A DNA stretch of 30,105 nt from CAYSUS01 sp964434165 (GCA_964434165.1 CAYSUS010000091.1:1-30105); one strand, 5' to 3'; positions 19,860 to 28,293 are shown, counted from the stretch's first letter. Notes: a model not told the origin generated them from the letters alone. Program-made: numbers and translations.

Positions 19860-22610
19860 ATGCGCCCCCGATCCCTTTCTGTAACCGTCTCAATCGCGCT
19901 GGTTTTGGCCTTGGGCGCGACGCCAGCGCCGATCTGCGCGGCCGATCCCCCACCGTTGGTCGTCGATCAGGACCTGACCGGCGTGAACCAGCCCGACCAG
20001 GGCATCGTCAACGGCAGCATCATCGGCGGCGACCAGCCGGAGAACGTGATCTTCCGTACGGGCGGGAGGGCCAAATCCGTCGAAGGCCGAGGCGGCAACG
20101 ACACGGTGCGGATCGAGGACGGCCAGATCACGGGCGTGGGCGGTTTGGCGATCGCCGGCCAGAGCGGCAACGACCAACTCGAGATCCTCGGCGGCACGGT
20201 CAACGGCGACGTGGACGGCGGGGCCGGAAACGATACGCTCCTCGTGCGCGGCGGTACGATCAGCGGCGACATGATCGGCGGGACCGGGTACGACACGCTG
20301 CTGCTCGACTTCCAGGGCACCGCCGACTTCGACCGCACGACCAACGGCATCGAGCTGATCCACAGCCAGGGCACGGGCACCCTGCGCCTGACCAACGCCA
20401 ACGTCGGAACGGTCCAGAGCGTGCTGGTCGAGAACGGCCAGATCGTGGTAGGCGACGGTACCAACCCCACCCAGGTTGCCGCCGTGGACGTGCGCATCGT
20501 GTACGGCACCCTCACCGTGGCCAACAACTCCACCCTCACCGCGCAGCAGATCGACGTCGAGCAGAACGGCACGCTGGCAGGCCAGGGCACGATCGACGGG
20601 GCCGTCGTCAAGGTCCAGAGCGGCGGCACGCTCAGCGGGCAGCTGCAGTTCGCTGGCGGGGCCTACGTGGCGATGGAATCCGGCTCCCAGATGAACGGGG
20701 CCAACTTCACCACCAACCAGTTCAAGGCCGAGAGCGGCGGCACGGTCACCAACAACAACTGCCAGGTGACCGTCAACAACCAGATGTCCGTGGGAGGAGG
20801 CACAAGCCTGGACGGCACGGGCAACCAGTTCGACTGCAACGGCGGCATGAGCGTCTCCAACAGCGCCCAGATCGGCGGCACCGGCAACACCTTTCGGGTC
20901 AACGCCGGCAACGCCGCCCTGACCGGCGGCGCCAAGCTCACCGGGTCGGGTAACGAGATCAACGTGGCCGCGGGCGACTTCAACGTCACCGGCGGCAGCC
21001 AGGTCGGGGGCGGCACGGCCGGCAACCCCAACCGCGTCGTCGTCGCCGGCGGCAACGCCCTGAAGCTCGACGGCGGCTCCAGCACCACCGGCTTCCTCGA
21101 TATCCAGGGCGACGTTGAGGTGGCCGACGCCTGCGTGCTCGGCGGCACGCTCCAGATTGCCGGGGCCGTTGCCTTTCAGCCGGGCGCCGTGGTCAGCCCG
21201 GGCAACTCGCCAGGCACCATCACCCATACCGCCGGCAACACGACCTACGGACCCGGCGTGGTCATCGAGGTGGAGACCGACCCGGCCGCAGGACAGCACG
21301 ACCAGATCGTTGCCGGCGGCGCGAGCACCGTGACCGCCGATGGGGCCACGGTCCGCCCGATCCCGTTCACACCCGACCCGGTCGGCACGCGGACCTACGA
21401 CTTCATGATCGAGACCACCGGCGACCTCGTCGTCGCCCGGCCCCTGATGCTCGACCCGGACTCCGGCTCGGCCGTGCTCCATTACGGCCTTTCGTACACG
21501 GCGACCGCTTACTCCCTCACGGTGACGCGCGTGGCTTACCGCGACTTCGCCACCTCGCCGAACCAGATCGCCGTGGCGGACAACCTGCAGGGGCTCCTGC
21601 CTTCGGCCTCCGGCGACTTGCTCGCCGTGATCCAGCAGTTCGACGCCCTGGCCACGGGCGAGGCGGTGGGCGACGCCCTCAACCAGGTCGGCGGCGAGCC
21701 GTACGCCGACTTCGGAGCCTTCAACCTCGCCACGGCCGAGACATTCAACGACGCGGCCCTCGCGCGCCTGGGCCGCTTCGACGAGCTGCGCTGCCCCGAG
21801 GCACGCGGACTCTGGGGCCAGGCCCTCGGTGCCTGGGAGGATCAGGCCCGCAACGACGGGCGCTTCGGCTACGAAGGCGACCTGGCCGGGTTCGCCATCG
21901 GCTGCGACGCCTGCACGGGCGGGTTCACGCTCGGACTGCTCACGGGTTATGCCAAGAAGAACATCACCTTCGATACGGTCACGGCGGGGGCCGACGCGGA
22001 TTTCTACAACTTCCTGGTCTATTCCCGGTTGGACGGCGAGGACGCGTACGTTGACGCCGGCGTCGGCTACACCCACGGCTGGAACCGCGGTTTCCGCGCC
22101 CTGCGGTTTGGCCACATCGACCGGGCCGCTACCTCGGACGTGGACGTGGACCTGGTCTCCGCTTTCGCCAGGCTCGGCTACCGCTGCGGCACAGGGCTCT
22201 GGACCCTGACGCCCACCGCAGGGCTGCGCTACACACACGCCGGGGTGGGCTCGTTTGACGAGAGGGGCGCCGATGCCTTGAATCTCACCGTCGCCGGCTA
22301 CGGGCGCGACTCGCTGCTGAGCGAGTTCGGCGCCGAGGTCGCCTGCGGTCTGGCCGGCACGTGGCGGGCCGAGGCCTCGGCCGAGTGGGTCCACGAGTAC
22401 CTCGACCTGGACAGCACGATCGACGCCGCGCTCGGCGGCGGTACGCACCGGATCACCGGCGCCCGCGTCGGGGCCGACGCCGCGCGCCTCGGCATAGGTC
22501 TCGCGGGCAACCTCAGCGACCGCGTTACGACGCACGTGCGTTACGACGCGCTGCTGCGAAACCGCTACGGCAGCCACGCCCTGACCGCCGGGGCCGGCAT
22601 CACCTACTGA
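19860..22610 (+). CDS. Autotransporter (type V) with an RTX-like 20-residue repeat and a beta-helical passenger
   Basis: The 916-residue product has a signal peptide (residues 1-27). Residues 77-150 hold RTX-like calcium-type nonapeptides (GRGGNDTVR at 77, GQSGNDQLE at 100, GGAGNDTLL at 120, GGTGYDTLL at 140), the last three exactly 20 residues apart. A long Gly/Asn/Thr-rich beta-helix follows, with the autotransporter-associated motif VVSPGNSPGTITHTAGNTTY. The C-terminal beta-barrel spans about 651-916 (starting LWGQALGAW, ending GAGITY). The last residue is aromatic (Tyr), as expected for outer-membrane insertion, though Phe is more common. AAGGAA lies 5 bases before ATG 19860. Export to the surface is therefore expected; the passenger's function is unknown. 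The downstream gene starts 17 bases later. Confidence 0.9.
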   Translation: MRPRSLSVTVSIALVLALGATPAPICAADPPPLVVDQDLTGVNQPDQGIVNGSIIGGDQPENVIFRTGGRAKSVEGRGGNDTVRIEDGQITGVGGLAIAGQSGNDQLEILGGTVNGDVDGGAGNDTLLVRGGTISGDMIGGTGYDTLLLDFQGTADFDRTTNGIELIHSQGTGTLRLTNANVGTVQSVLVENGQIVVGDGTNPTQVAAVDVRIVYGTLTVANNSTLTAQQIDVEQNGTLAGQGTIDGAVVKVQSGGTLSGQLQFAGGAYVAMESGSQMNGANFTTNQFKAESGGTVTNNNCQVTVNNQMSVGGGTSLDGTGNQFDCNGGMSVSNSAQIGGTGNTFRVNAGNAALTGGAKLTGSGNEINVAAGDFNVTGGSQVGGGTAGNPNRVVVAGGNALKLDGGSSTTGFLDIQGDVEVADACVLGGTLQIAGAVAFQPGAVVSPGNSPGTITHTAGNTTYGPGVVIEVETDPAAGQHDQIVAGGASTVTADGATVRPIPFTPDPVGTRTYDFMIETTGDLVVARPLMLDPDSGSAVLHYGLSYTATAYSLTVTRVAYRDFATSPNQIAVADNLQGLLPSASGDLLAVIQQFDALATGEAVGDALNQVGGEPYADFGAFNLATAETFNDAALARLGRFDELRCPEARGLWGQALGAWEDQARNDGRFGYEGDLAGFAIGCDACTGGFTLGLLTGYAKKNITFDTVTAGADADFYNFLVYSRLDGEDAYVDAGVGYTHGWNRGFRALRFGHIDRAATSDVDVDLVSAFARLGYRCGTGLWTLTPTAGLRYTHAGVGSFDERGADALNLTVAGYGRDSLLSEFGAEVACGLAGTWRAEASAEWVHEYLDLDSTIDAALGGGTHRITGARVGADAARLGIGLAGNLSDRVTTHVRYDALLRNRYGSHALTAGAGITY

Positions 22611-22627
22611 CCGAGGGAGGGGTCTGC

Positions 22628-23212
22628 GTGAGCATTCGAGCCGGCCTGGCCCTTGCCGCGTGCTGCGCCCTGGTCGGCGGCTGCGCCGGCGGCCTTCTGG
22701 CCGCGCTGGTCCTGTGCCGCTCGGCCGAGCCGCCTCCGGCCACGGCCGAGCGGGACGAGATCACCGCCTCGACCGTGCGGGCCGGGAAAATCGTGGCCGC
22801 GGAGATCGTCTGCCGCGGCGAGGACGAGCAGGTCGTCTGCCGCATGAAAGACGGGAGCGTCGACGCCTCGCGCGCGGTGACCGCCGCCCAGTTGCGCGCC
22901 GGCGCCGTGCTGGTCCAGACCGTACTGGCCTCGGATCGCCCCACTTCGGGCCCGCTTGAGGAGCAGCGCGTGCTGGCCGAGCTGGCCGCCACGCCCGAGA
23001 CCGGCGGCGTGCTGATTCTCCGCAATCGCGAAGGGGCGTTCGTGCCGGGCGGGCCCGGCGTGCGCGAGGGCTGCGCCATCTACTTCGGTTACGACGATCA
23101 GGGCCGGCCCCTGGCCTACGTCCAGGATGTCGCCCGCGGCGCGGCGGGGCGCAGCTTCCTGGTGCGCCCGACCGGCGGCTCAACGATCCCCGCACGGAAG
23201 TCCGCGCCGTAG
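22628..23212 (+). CDS. Small membrane-anchored protein coupled to the autotransporter, unknown function
   Basis: The 194-residue product begins with a GTG (22628) and GGAGG is 7 bases upstream, an excellent site that decides the start. Residues 6-30 are a hydrophobic segment rich in Ala, Leu and Cys (LALAACCALVGGCAGGLLAA), read as a membrane anchor. VGGC resembles a lipobox, but the hydrophobic stretch continues past the Cys, so a lipoprotein is only an alternative. The remaining 160 residues form a compact beta-rich domain (e.g. GGVLILRNREGAFVPGGPGV, IYFGYDDQGRPLAYVQDVA). No family is recognised. The 17-base spacing to the autotransporter gene suggests a shared transcript and possibly a helper, chaperone or passenger-modifying role (inference). 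Confidence 0.82.
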   Translation: MSIRAGLALAACCALVGGCAGGLLAALVLCRSAEPPPATAERDEITASTVRAGKIVAAEIVCRGEDEQVVCRMKDGSVDASRAVTAAQLRAGAVLVQTVLASDRPTSGPLEEQRVLAELAATPETGGVLILRNREGAFVPGGPGVREGCAIYFGYDDQGRPLAYVQDVARGAAGRSFLVRPTGGSTIPARKSAP

Positions 23213-23247
23213 TGGGGCGCTGACGTGGCGAGTGCGGGACAGACCGT

Positions 23248-25047
23248 TCATCGCTGGTAGGCCGATTCGGGCCGGCGCGTGAGCGTGTCGGAGGCGTCGC
23301 CGCCGGGGAGCGTCAAGCGCGTGCCCGGCCGCAGGTGATCGAAGTCCGCGCCGATGATCTCGCGATTGAGCTCGTAGATCTCGATCCACCGGGCGGCCTT
23401 GCCCAGCTCGTAGCGGGCGATGTCGTAAAGCGTGTCGCCTTCCTCGACCGCGTAGGTCCGGCCGGCCGGGGCCCCGTACGGCCCCGAAGTGCTTGCCAGC
23501 GACATGCCTTGCCGGCGCTCCGCATCCACGTGGACCTCCTTGGGGCACAGGTCGCCGTAGGTCTGGACGAGCTCTTCCTTCGTCGGGACCGAGATCACGT
23601 CGCCCACGTCGAGCCGGTCCGGCTGGGGATACTTGTCCCGGTTGTGCTCCACGAGGGCCTTGAAGTACGAGCTGCTTCCATAGTGTTTTTCTGCGATGCT
23701 GGAGAACGTGTCGCCCGGCTGGACCCGATAGGTCCCCTCGGCCGCCGCCTCCTGCGCACCGAAGTGCTGGGTGACGAAACCGCCCGCACCGCCAGCCGTT
23801 CCGTACGACGGGTCGGCACCGTACGAGGGGGCTGTCCCATAGGACGAATTCGTTCCGTAGGGAGGGTTCGTCTCGTAGGACGACTGTCCGCCCGCGCTGG
23901 CGGTGCCGGCGGTTCCATATCCGGAGGTATTGCCCTGGGGACTGCCGTAGGAAGGCGGGGCACCGGTTGCGCTGTTGCTTCCGTACGGACTGCCCCGCGC
24001 GGAGCCCGCCGAGTAGTAGCCCGGATGAGCGGTGGACGCCCCCGCTGCGCCGGACGGCGAGGCGCTGTTCGGCGGGGCCGTTGCTGTGGCGCCGTAGGAA
24101 TTGTCCTGGCCGGATCCGTACGAGCTGCCATAGCCCCGGCCGTACCCGCTGCCGTAGTTCGCATCGGTCGAGCCGGTCCGTGCCGCGTCGGGGCGCGCGG
24201 CTCCGGGATCGACCGAAAGAGTGCTGCCGGTCGATGTCCGCATGGGATTGCCGGAGGCCGAATCGGTCGAGTAACCCGCACCGGCGGAGCCGGACTGGTC
24301 GGTGGTTCCGGCAGAGCCGGGCTGCGTGTAGGACGGGGGGGACGAGCCCGACGTACCGTAGGGGGGGGTCGAGCCGACCGCGCCCGCGCCGCCTGAGCGC
24401 GCGGAGAACGGGTCTTGCGCGCCGCGGGACGCGCCCTCGGCAGCCCCGGTCTCGACCGCGGTGTAACGGCTGCCCATGCCGGGTGCGGTGCGCGCGGCCT
24501 GGTACCCACCGGCGTTCTCATGCCGCCCGTAGCGCAAGCTGGCGCCGGAGCCCGACGTTCCGGCCGGCATGTAGGAAGGCATGCTCGAGCCGCTTCCGGC
24601 GCCGGAAGCCCGCGACGAGGCGGCCGAATCGCTCACCACGCTCCACTCGCCCACTTCGCCGGCCGGGGCCTTGCGGCTCGGATCGCGCGTGGCCTGAACG
24701 ACGGTCGGCTGGGGAGAGGAGGCATTGCCCGAGGCGGTCGGGTCCTTGCCGCCCTCGGCGCCGCGCCCGGACTGGCCCGACTTGGCGGCGTTCTCATCCG
24801 ATTGGCCGGCCGTCTCGTCGGCCGGCGCGGTCAGGCGCTTGCTCAGCACCACGCCGAGCACGATGAGAAGGACCAGGACGATGGCCATGCCGATCTTGGC
24901 CTCGCGGCCGATCAGCGAGGGGCGTTCGGAGAAGCCGTCGGCGAAATCATCGTCGCCCGCGTCGGAATCGGACCCGTAGTCGTTGTCCGCGTCGTCGATT
25001 CGGTCGTCGGCCGACCGGTCAGACGCAAAGGAGTGGCGTTTGCTCAT
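23248..25047 (-). CDS. Membrane-anchored protein with two C-terminal LysM domains and a long low-complexity linker
   Basis: The 599-residue product starts MSKRHSFAS, with GGAAGG 8 bases before ATG 25047. A cytoplasmic N-terminal segment is followed by one transmembrane helix (IGMAIVLVLLIVLGVVLS, about 50-67). A linker of about 350 residues rich in Gly, Ser, Pro, Tyr and Ala (repeated YGT/SYG units) comes next, and then two LysM domains: residues 440-490 (YRVQPGDTFSSIAEKHYG) and 532-583 (YAVEEGDTLYDIARYELG). LysM domains bind N-acetylglucosamine in peptidoglycan or chitin. The gene lies 76 bases downstream of rsmH, where other bacteria have ftsL and ftsI. A role in anchoring or organising the wall near the dividing site is inference. 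Confidence 0.88.
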   Translation of the reverse strand: MSKRHSFASDRSADDRIDDADNDYGSDSDAGDDDFADGFSERPSLIGREAKIGMAIVLVLLIVLGVVLSKRLTAPADETAGQSDENAAKSGQSGRGAEGGKDPTASGNASSPQPTVVQATRDPSRKAPAGEVGEWSVVSDSAASSRASGAGSGSSMPSYMPAGTSGSGASLRYGRHENAGGYQAARTAPGMGSRYTAVETGAAEGASRGAQDPFSARSGGAGAVGSTPPYGTSGSSPPSYTQPGSAGTTDQSGSAGAGYSTDSASGNPMRTSTGSTLSVDPGAARPDAARTGSTDANYGSGYGRGYGSSYGSGQDNSYGATATAPPNSASPSGAAGASTAHPGYYSAGSARGSPYGSNSATGAPPSYGSPQGNTSGYGTAGTASAGGQSSYETNPPYGTNSSYGTAPSYGADPSYGTAGGAGGFVTQHFGAQEAAAEGTYRVQPGDTFSSIAEKHYGSSSYFKALVEHNRDKYPQPDRLDVGDVISVPTKEELVQTYGDLCPKEVHVDAERRQGMSLASTSGPYGAPAGRTYAVEEGDTLYDIARYELGKAARWIEIYELNREIIGADFDHLRPGTRLTLPGGDASDTLTRRPESAYQR

Positions 25048-25123
25048 GGCATGACCTTCCGCATGGGAATGGCGTGGAGAAGAGGGAGACGAAGAGCCGG
25101 AAGACGTGGCGGCTTGGTGTGTT

Positions 25124-26029
25124 TCAGGGTCGAGTCCGCTGGGCGACGCGCAGCTTGGCACTCCGGGCACGCGGGTTCTCCGAGACTTCGATTTCCGTGG
25201 GTCGGATCGGGCGACGCGTCAACGGCTCCAGGCGATCGTCCCCGGCAAAAGCCGTCTTCACCGGGCGGTCCTCCAGCGAATGAAAGCTGATGATCGCCAG
25301 GCGCCCCCCGCCGCGCAGGCAGTCGGGCAGTCGGCCCAGCGCGATCTGAAGCGAGCGGATCTCGTCGTTCACGGCGATCCGCAGGGCCTGGAAAGTCCGT
25401 GTGGCCGGATCGATCCGCTCGCGCGGCCGGCGTGGCACGCTGCGGCGCACGAGGTCGGCCAGTTGCCCCGCCGTGGAGATCGGGCTCTGCTGCCGGGCGT
25501 CGGCGATGGCCCGGGCGATCCGCCGACTGTGCCGCTCCTCGCCGTACTGGTAGATCAGGTCGGCCAGGTGCTTGGGGCTGAGCCGGTTCACCAGGCGCGC
25601 GGCCGGCTCGCCCGACGTGGGGTCGAATCGCAGATCGAGCGGTCCGTCGGCTGAGAAGCTGAAGCCGCGGTCTTCGTCGGCCAGTTGAAGGCTCGACAGC
25701 CCCAGGTCGAGCAGGATGCCGTCCACCCGCTCGATCTCGCACGCGGCCAGGACCTCGGGCAGGTCGCAGAAGTTGGCGTGAATCGGCTCGACCGGAAACC
25801 CCGCGAGCTGCTCCTCGGCGCGGGCGATCGCCTCGGGATCGCGGTCCAGGGCCAGCACCCGGCCCGACGACCCCACCGCCTCGGCCAAACGCCGCGCGTG
25901 TCCGCCGCCGCCCAGCGTGCCATCGACGACCACGCTGCCGGGCTGCGCATCGATCCACTCGAGGACCTCGGCCAACAGCACGGGCACGTGGACGGGCGGA
26001 GGCTGGGGCATCGAGACGACGCTGAACAT
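25124..26029 (-). CDS. rsmH: 16S rRNA (cytosine1402-N4)-methyltransferase RsmH (MraW)
   Basis: RsmH methylates N4 of C1402 in 16S rRNA, using S-adenosylmethionine. The 301-residue product has HVPVLLAEVLEWI, the SAM loop DGTLGGGGHARRL, LLDLGLSSLQL, and ISFHSLEDRPVK, all characteristic of the family. It ends with NPRARSAKLRVAQ, as the family does. No clear ribosome-binding site is seen. ATG 26029 (MFSVVSMPQ) is preferred to the in-frame ATG at 26011; the family usually starts close to the HVPVLL motif, so the shorter start is possible. It follows mraZ in the standard order, but 492 bases away instead of adjacent. Confidence 0.93.
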   Translation of the reverse strand: MFSVVSMPQPPPVHVPVLLAEVLEWIDAQPGSVVVDGTLGGGGHARRLAEAVGSSGRVLALDRDPEAIARAEEQLAGFPVEPIHANFCDLPEVLAACEIERVDGILLDLGLSSLQLADEDRGFSFSADGPLDLRFDPTSGEPAARLVNRLSPKHLADLIYQYGEERHSRRIARAIADARQQSPISTAGQLADLVRRSVPRRPRERIDPATRTFQALRIAVNDEIRSLQIALGRLPDCLRGGGRLAIISFHSLEDRPVKTAFAGDDRLEPLTRRPIRPTEIEVSENPRARSAKLRVAQRTRP

Positions 26030-26521
26030 AGGCTCAAAGAGTCCCGCAAAGGAGGAGGGTGCGAAGAATACCGGCACAGCCCATCCAATGCGAGGGGAAT
26101 TCCGCACGAATCGAACCGCCGCGCCACCAGATCGCCGGTACATCGCGCGTGGAAGCGGCGGACAGCATTCCGCCGAGAGGTTCGGCGCGGCCTGGAGAAT
26201 GCGGCGCTTGGGCCGGCCTGACGCGGGGGTCGCCGGAACACTTCACCTCGGGCACATCCCTGTGCCCGAGCGAGGTGGAGTGCCCGCGGACGACGTGTCG
26301 GCAAAGGCGACGGCGCTACCCGCATCTCGCGGCCGGGAGCCATCGTGGCCCCCATACCCATGGAAACAGCCCCGCGGTGCGGGGCAGAGACGTCAGTCGG
26401 TGGCCGATGACTGACGTCCCTGCTTCCATGCACGGCGAACGAACGGACGATGCTCGAATGGCCCCTGGTGTGTGGTCCTCGGTGCCGTGGAGGCGACGCC
26501 GAAGAGCAACTCCTGTCCCTG
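26030..26521. other. Hairpin-rich gap between mraZ and rsmH
   Basis: These 492 bases contain no plausible gene on either strand. Three strong inverted repeats stand out: CGGCGGA/TCCGCCG (26156-26175); CTCGGGCACA with TGTGCCCGAG (26247-26270, 10 perfect pairs, partly extended by CACCTC/GAGGTG); and a cruciform at 26359-26430. The cruciform is built of CATGGAA/TTCCATG, an internal CCCCGC-GGT-GCGGGG hairpin, and GACGTCAGTC/GACTGACGTC (10 perfect pairs). mraZ and rsmH are normally almost adjacent. The hairpins could be a leader, an attenuator or dispersed repeats. Confidence 0.6.
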
Positions 26522-26974
26522 TCACGCGCCGGGCGGGCCGTCAAACGCCGCCTCGGCGATCTGGTCATAGTCCTTCTGCTTGTCGGTCAGATAGGCTTGC
26601 CACCGTTTAGCCGACCATATTTCCAAATGGTCGTGCACACCGATCAGCACGACCTCCTTGCCTAAACCTGCCATCTCCGCCAGGACGCCTGGAATACGGA
26701 CCCGGCCTTGCGCGTCCAGATCGACCTGCTGCGCCTGCCCGTAGAACATTCTGGAGAAATCGCGGACCTGCTGACGGGTGGGCGAGCCCTCGGCAAGCCG
26801 AGCGGCCATTCCGGCCAGCCCCTCCTCGGTGTACACCGCCACACAGCCGTCGGTCCCGGGCGTCAGGAACAGCACCCCTCGATCGGCGCACCCCATGATC
26901 GCCCGCAATCTCTTGGGGATGGCGACGCGAAGCTTCTCGTCCACCGAGCGCGTATGCGTTCCCGTGAGCAGCAT
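26522..26974 (-). CDS. mraZ: Transcriptional regulator MraZ
   Basis: MraZ is a DNA-binding repressor of the division and cell-wall cluster. The 150-residue product has two AbrB-like halves: residues about 6-50 (HTRSVDEKLRVAIPKRLRAI) and about 80-120 (AQQVDLDAQGRVRIPGVLAE), with DEKLRVAIPKRLR and DAQGRVRIPGVL as the two DNA-contacting strands. No strong ribosome-binding site precedes the ATG (GGTGAT is weak). It is separated from rsmH by 492 bases. Four TGGGN-type operator repeats and a predicted promoter lie just upstream, consistent with autoregulation. No ftsZ, ftsI or mur gene follows, as expected for planctomycetes, which lack ftsZ. Confidence 0.93.
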   Translation of the reverse strand: MLLTGTHTRSVDEKLRVAIPKRLRAIMGCADRGVLFLTPGTDGCVAVYTEEGLAGMAARLAEGSPTRQQVRDFSRMFYGQAQQVDLDAQGRVRIPGVLAEMAGLGKEVVLIGVHDHLEIWSAKRWQAYLTDKQKDYDQIAEAAFDGPPGA

Positions 26975-26978
26975 GCAT

Positions 26979-27013
26979 CACCATTGATCCCCACTCGTCC
27001 CCACGGAAGCCCA
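26979..27013 (-). promoter_or_regulatory. MraZ operator: four TGGGN-type repeats with 10-base period
   Basis: Read on the minus strand: TGGGC, 5 bases, TGGGG, 5 bases, TGGGG, 5 bases, TGGTG. Plus-strand positions are 27009-27013, 26999-27003, 26989-26993 and 26979-26983. The spacing is exactly 10 bases in each case. E. coli MraZ is known to bind TGGGN repeats with 5-base spacers in front of its own gene. The array ends 5 bases before the mraZ start codon and covers the predicted transcription start. Confidence 0.88.
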
Positions 27014-27041
27014 AAGATAATCTTTTCGACCCTGGCGTCAA
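27014..27041 (-). promoter_or_regulatory. Predicted promoter of mraZ
   Basis: On the minus strand TTGACG (27036-27041) is followed 16 bases later by TATCTT (27014-27019). The -35 matches 5 of 6 consensus positions and the -10 matches 4 of 6. The predicted start falls inside the MraZ boxes, so binding there would block transcription. Confidence 0.6.
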
Positions 27042-27165
27042 GCTGGGTTTTTCGCCCCGAGCGATCGCTCCGTCGCCCGGCGTTGTCCTAGTGCCGCACG
27101 GGCAAGCGACTTCGAGCTATCGTCCGCGGCGCAAGTCGCCGAATCTTTTTTTCTCGCGCGTTGGG

Positions 27166-28293
27166 TCAAGACGCCGCGAGCGCCTGCCACAGGTCGGCGT
27201 AGGCCCGGATCATGGAAGGAAGATCGAACTGCTGCGCCGCGCGGGCTCGGTTTCCGGCCCCCAGTTCGGATGCCCGCTGAGGCTGCCGCAATAGCTGCAC
27301 GATCCGTGCGGAAAGCGCCTCGGTGTCCCCGAAATCCACGGTCTGTTCCTCCGTGCCCGCGCCGAGAAGCTCTTCCACGCCCTCGACCCGGCTTGCCACG
27401 ATGGGCAGACCCGCCGCCATGGCCTCCAGCAACGCGTTGGCCATGCCCTCCCACCGCGACGGAAGCACCAACAGTCGGCTGGCGGCAAGCAGCTCCGGCA
27501 CATCTTCGCGAAACCCGGCGAAATGGACCCGGCCCGCAAGGCCGAGCTGTGCGACGCCCCGCTCCAAAGCCGGTCGCATAGGCCCGTCTCCCACCAGCAG
27601 CAGGTCGCATTCAGGTAGGCGTCCCAACCATGTCGGGGCCGACTGAATGAGCCACTCGCATCCCTTCTGGCGAGCGAGCCTCCCGACGCACACCACCACG
27701 CGACGGCCGCGCGCGACTCCCGCCTCGGCCAGATCAGCCGCGGTCGCGCCGGCGAACCTGTTCACGTCCACGCCGTTGGCAATGACGACCAGCTTCCGCG
27801 CCGGGATGCAGGCCTGGGACGCGGTGAAACGGGCCACGGATCGGCTCACGCACACATAGCGGTCCGCCAGGCGCTGGGTCCACCGGTCCAGCCAAAGGTG
27901 CCAGCGACATGCGCGCTCAGCGACGCGGATCCCGGAAAGCACGACCGGCACGCCCGCCAGGCGACCAGCGACCCGCCCAACCAGGTTCGCGTGAAACAGG
28001 AAGCTCTGGAGGACCTCTGGGCGGTCCAGACGCAGCATGCGCGCAAGCCGCTGCACCACCCAGGGAAACTGCCGCGCCCGCCGTGCTTCCAGAAACCGAA
28101 CGGGGATTCCGGCGGACTGCAGTCGCGGAACCACAGACCGCCTCGGGTCGCGCGGGCTCGGCCCCAGGCAGTACACCGTCGGCTCGAACTGACCACGATC
28201 AAGTTGCGTGGCCAGATTGGCCAGACACTGCTCGGCGCCGCCGAGGTCCAGGTCGGTAATACACAGCCCGATTCGCAGAGGCTGGCAGATCAC
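27166..28293 (-). CDS. Glycosyltransferase family 4
   Basis: The protein has 375 residues from GTG 28293. The family N-terminus LRIGLCITDLDLGGAEQCL begins at once after it, which is why this start is chosen; a GTG at 28383 would add 30 Arg/Pro-rich residues unlike the family, and neither has a clear ribosome-binding site. The C-terminal half has VGRLARQKG, LVGDGPMRPALE and the GT4 E-x7-E motif, E282 and E290 in WEGMANALLEAMAAGLPIVA. The enzyme likely transfers a sugar to a lipid or polysaccharide; the nucleotide sugar and acceptor cannot be read from sequence. It ends 153 bases upstream of the mraZ start, on the same strand, so part of the mraZ promoter region is also its downstream region. 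Confidence 0.9.
   Translation of the reverse strand: MICQPLRIGLCITDLDLGGAEQCLANLATQLDRGQFEPTVYCLGPSPRDPRRSVVPRLQSAGIPVRFLEARRARQFPWVVQRLARMLRLDRPEVLQSFLFHANLVGRVAGRLAGVPVVLSGIRVAERACRWHLWLDRWTQRLADRYVCVSRSVARFTASQACIPARKLVVIANGVDVNRFAGATAADLAEAGVARGRRVVVCVGRLARQKGCEWLIQSAPTWLGRLPECDLLLVGDGPMRPALERGVAQLGLAGRVHFAGFREDVPELLAASRLLVLPSRWEGMANALLEAMAAGLPIVASRVEGVEELLGAGTEEQTVDFGDTEALSARIVQLLRQPQRASELGAGNRARAAQQFDLPSMIRAYADLWQALAAS

Noticed and set aside
19890..22577. 895-codon minus-strand open frame opposite the autotransporter
   Set aside because: Composition is Ala/Val/Gly-rich with no domains; the plus strand has a signal peptide, repeats and a barrel.
26059..26610. Plus-strand open frame across the mraZ-rsmH gap
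   Set aside because: It runs into the 3' end of mraZ antisense, contains hairpin DNA and has no domain or ribosome-binding site.
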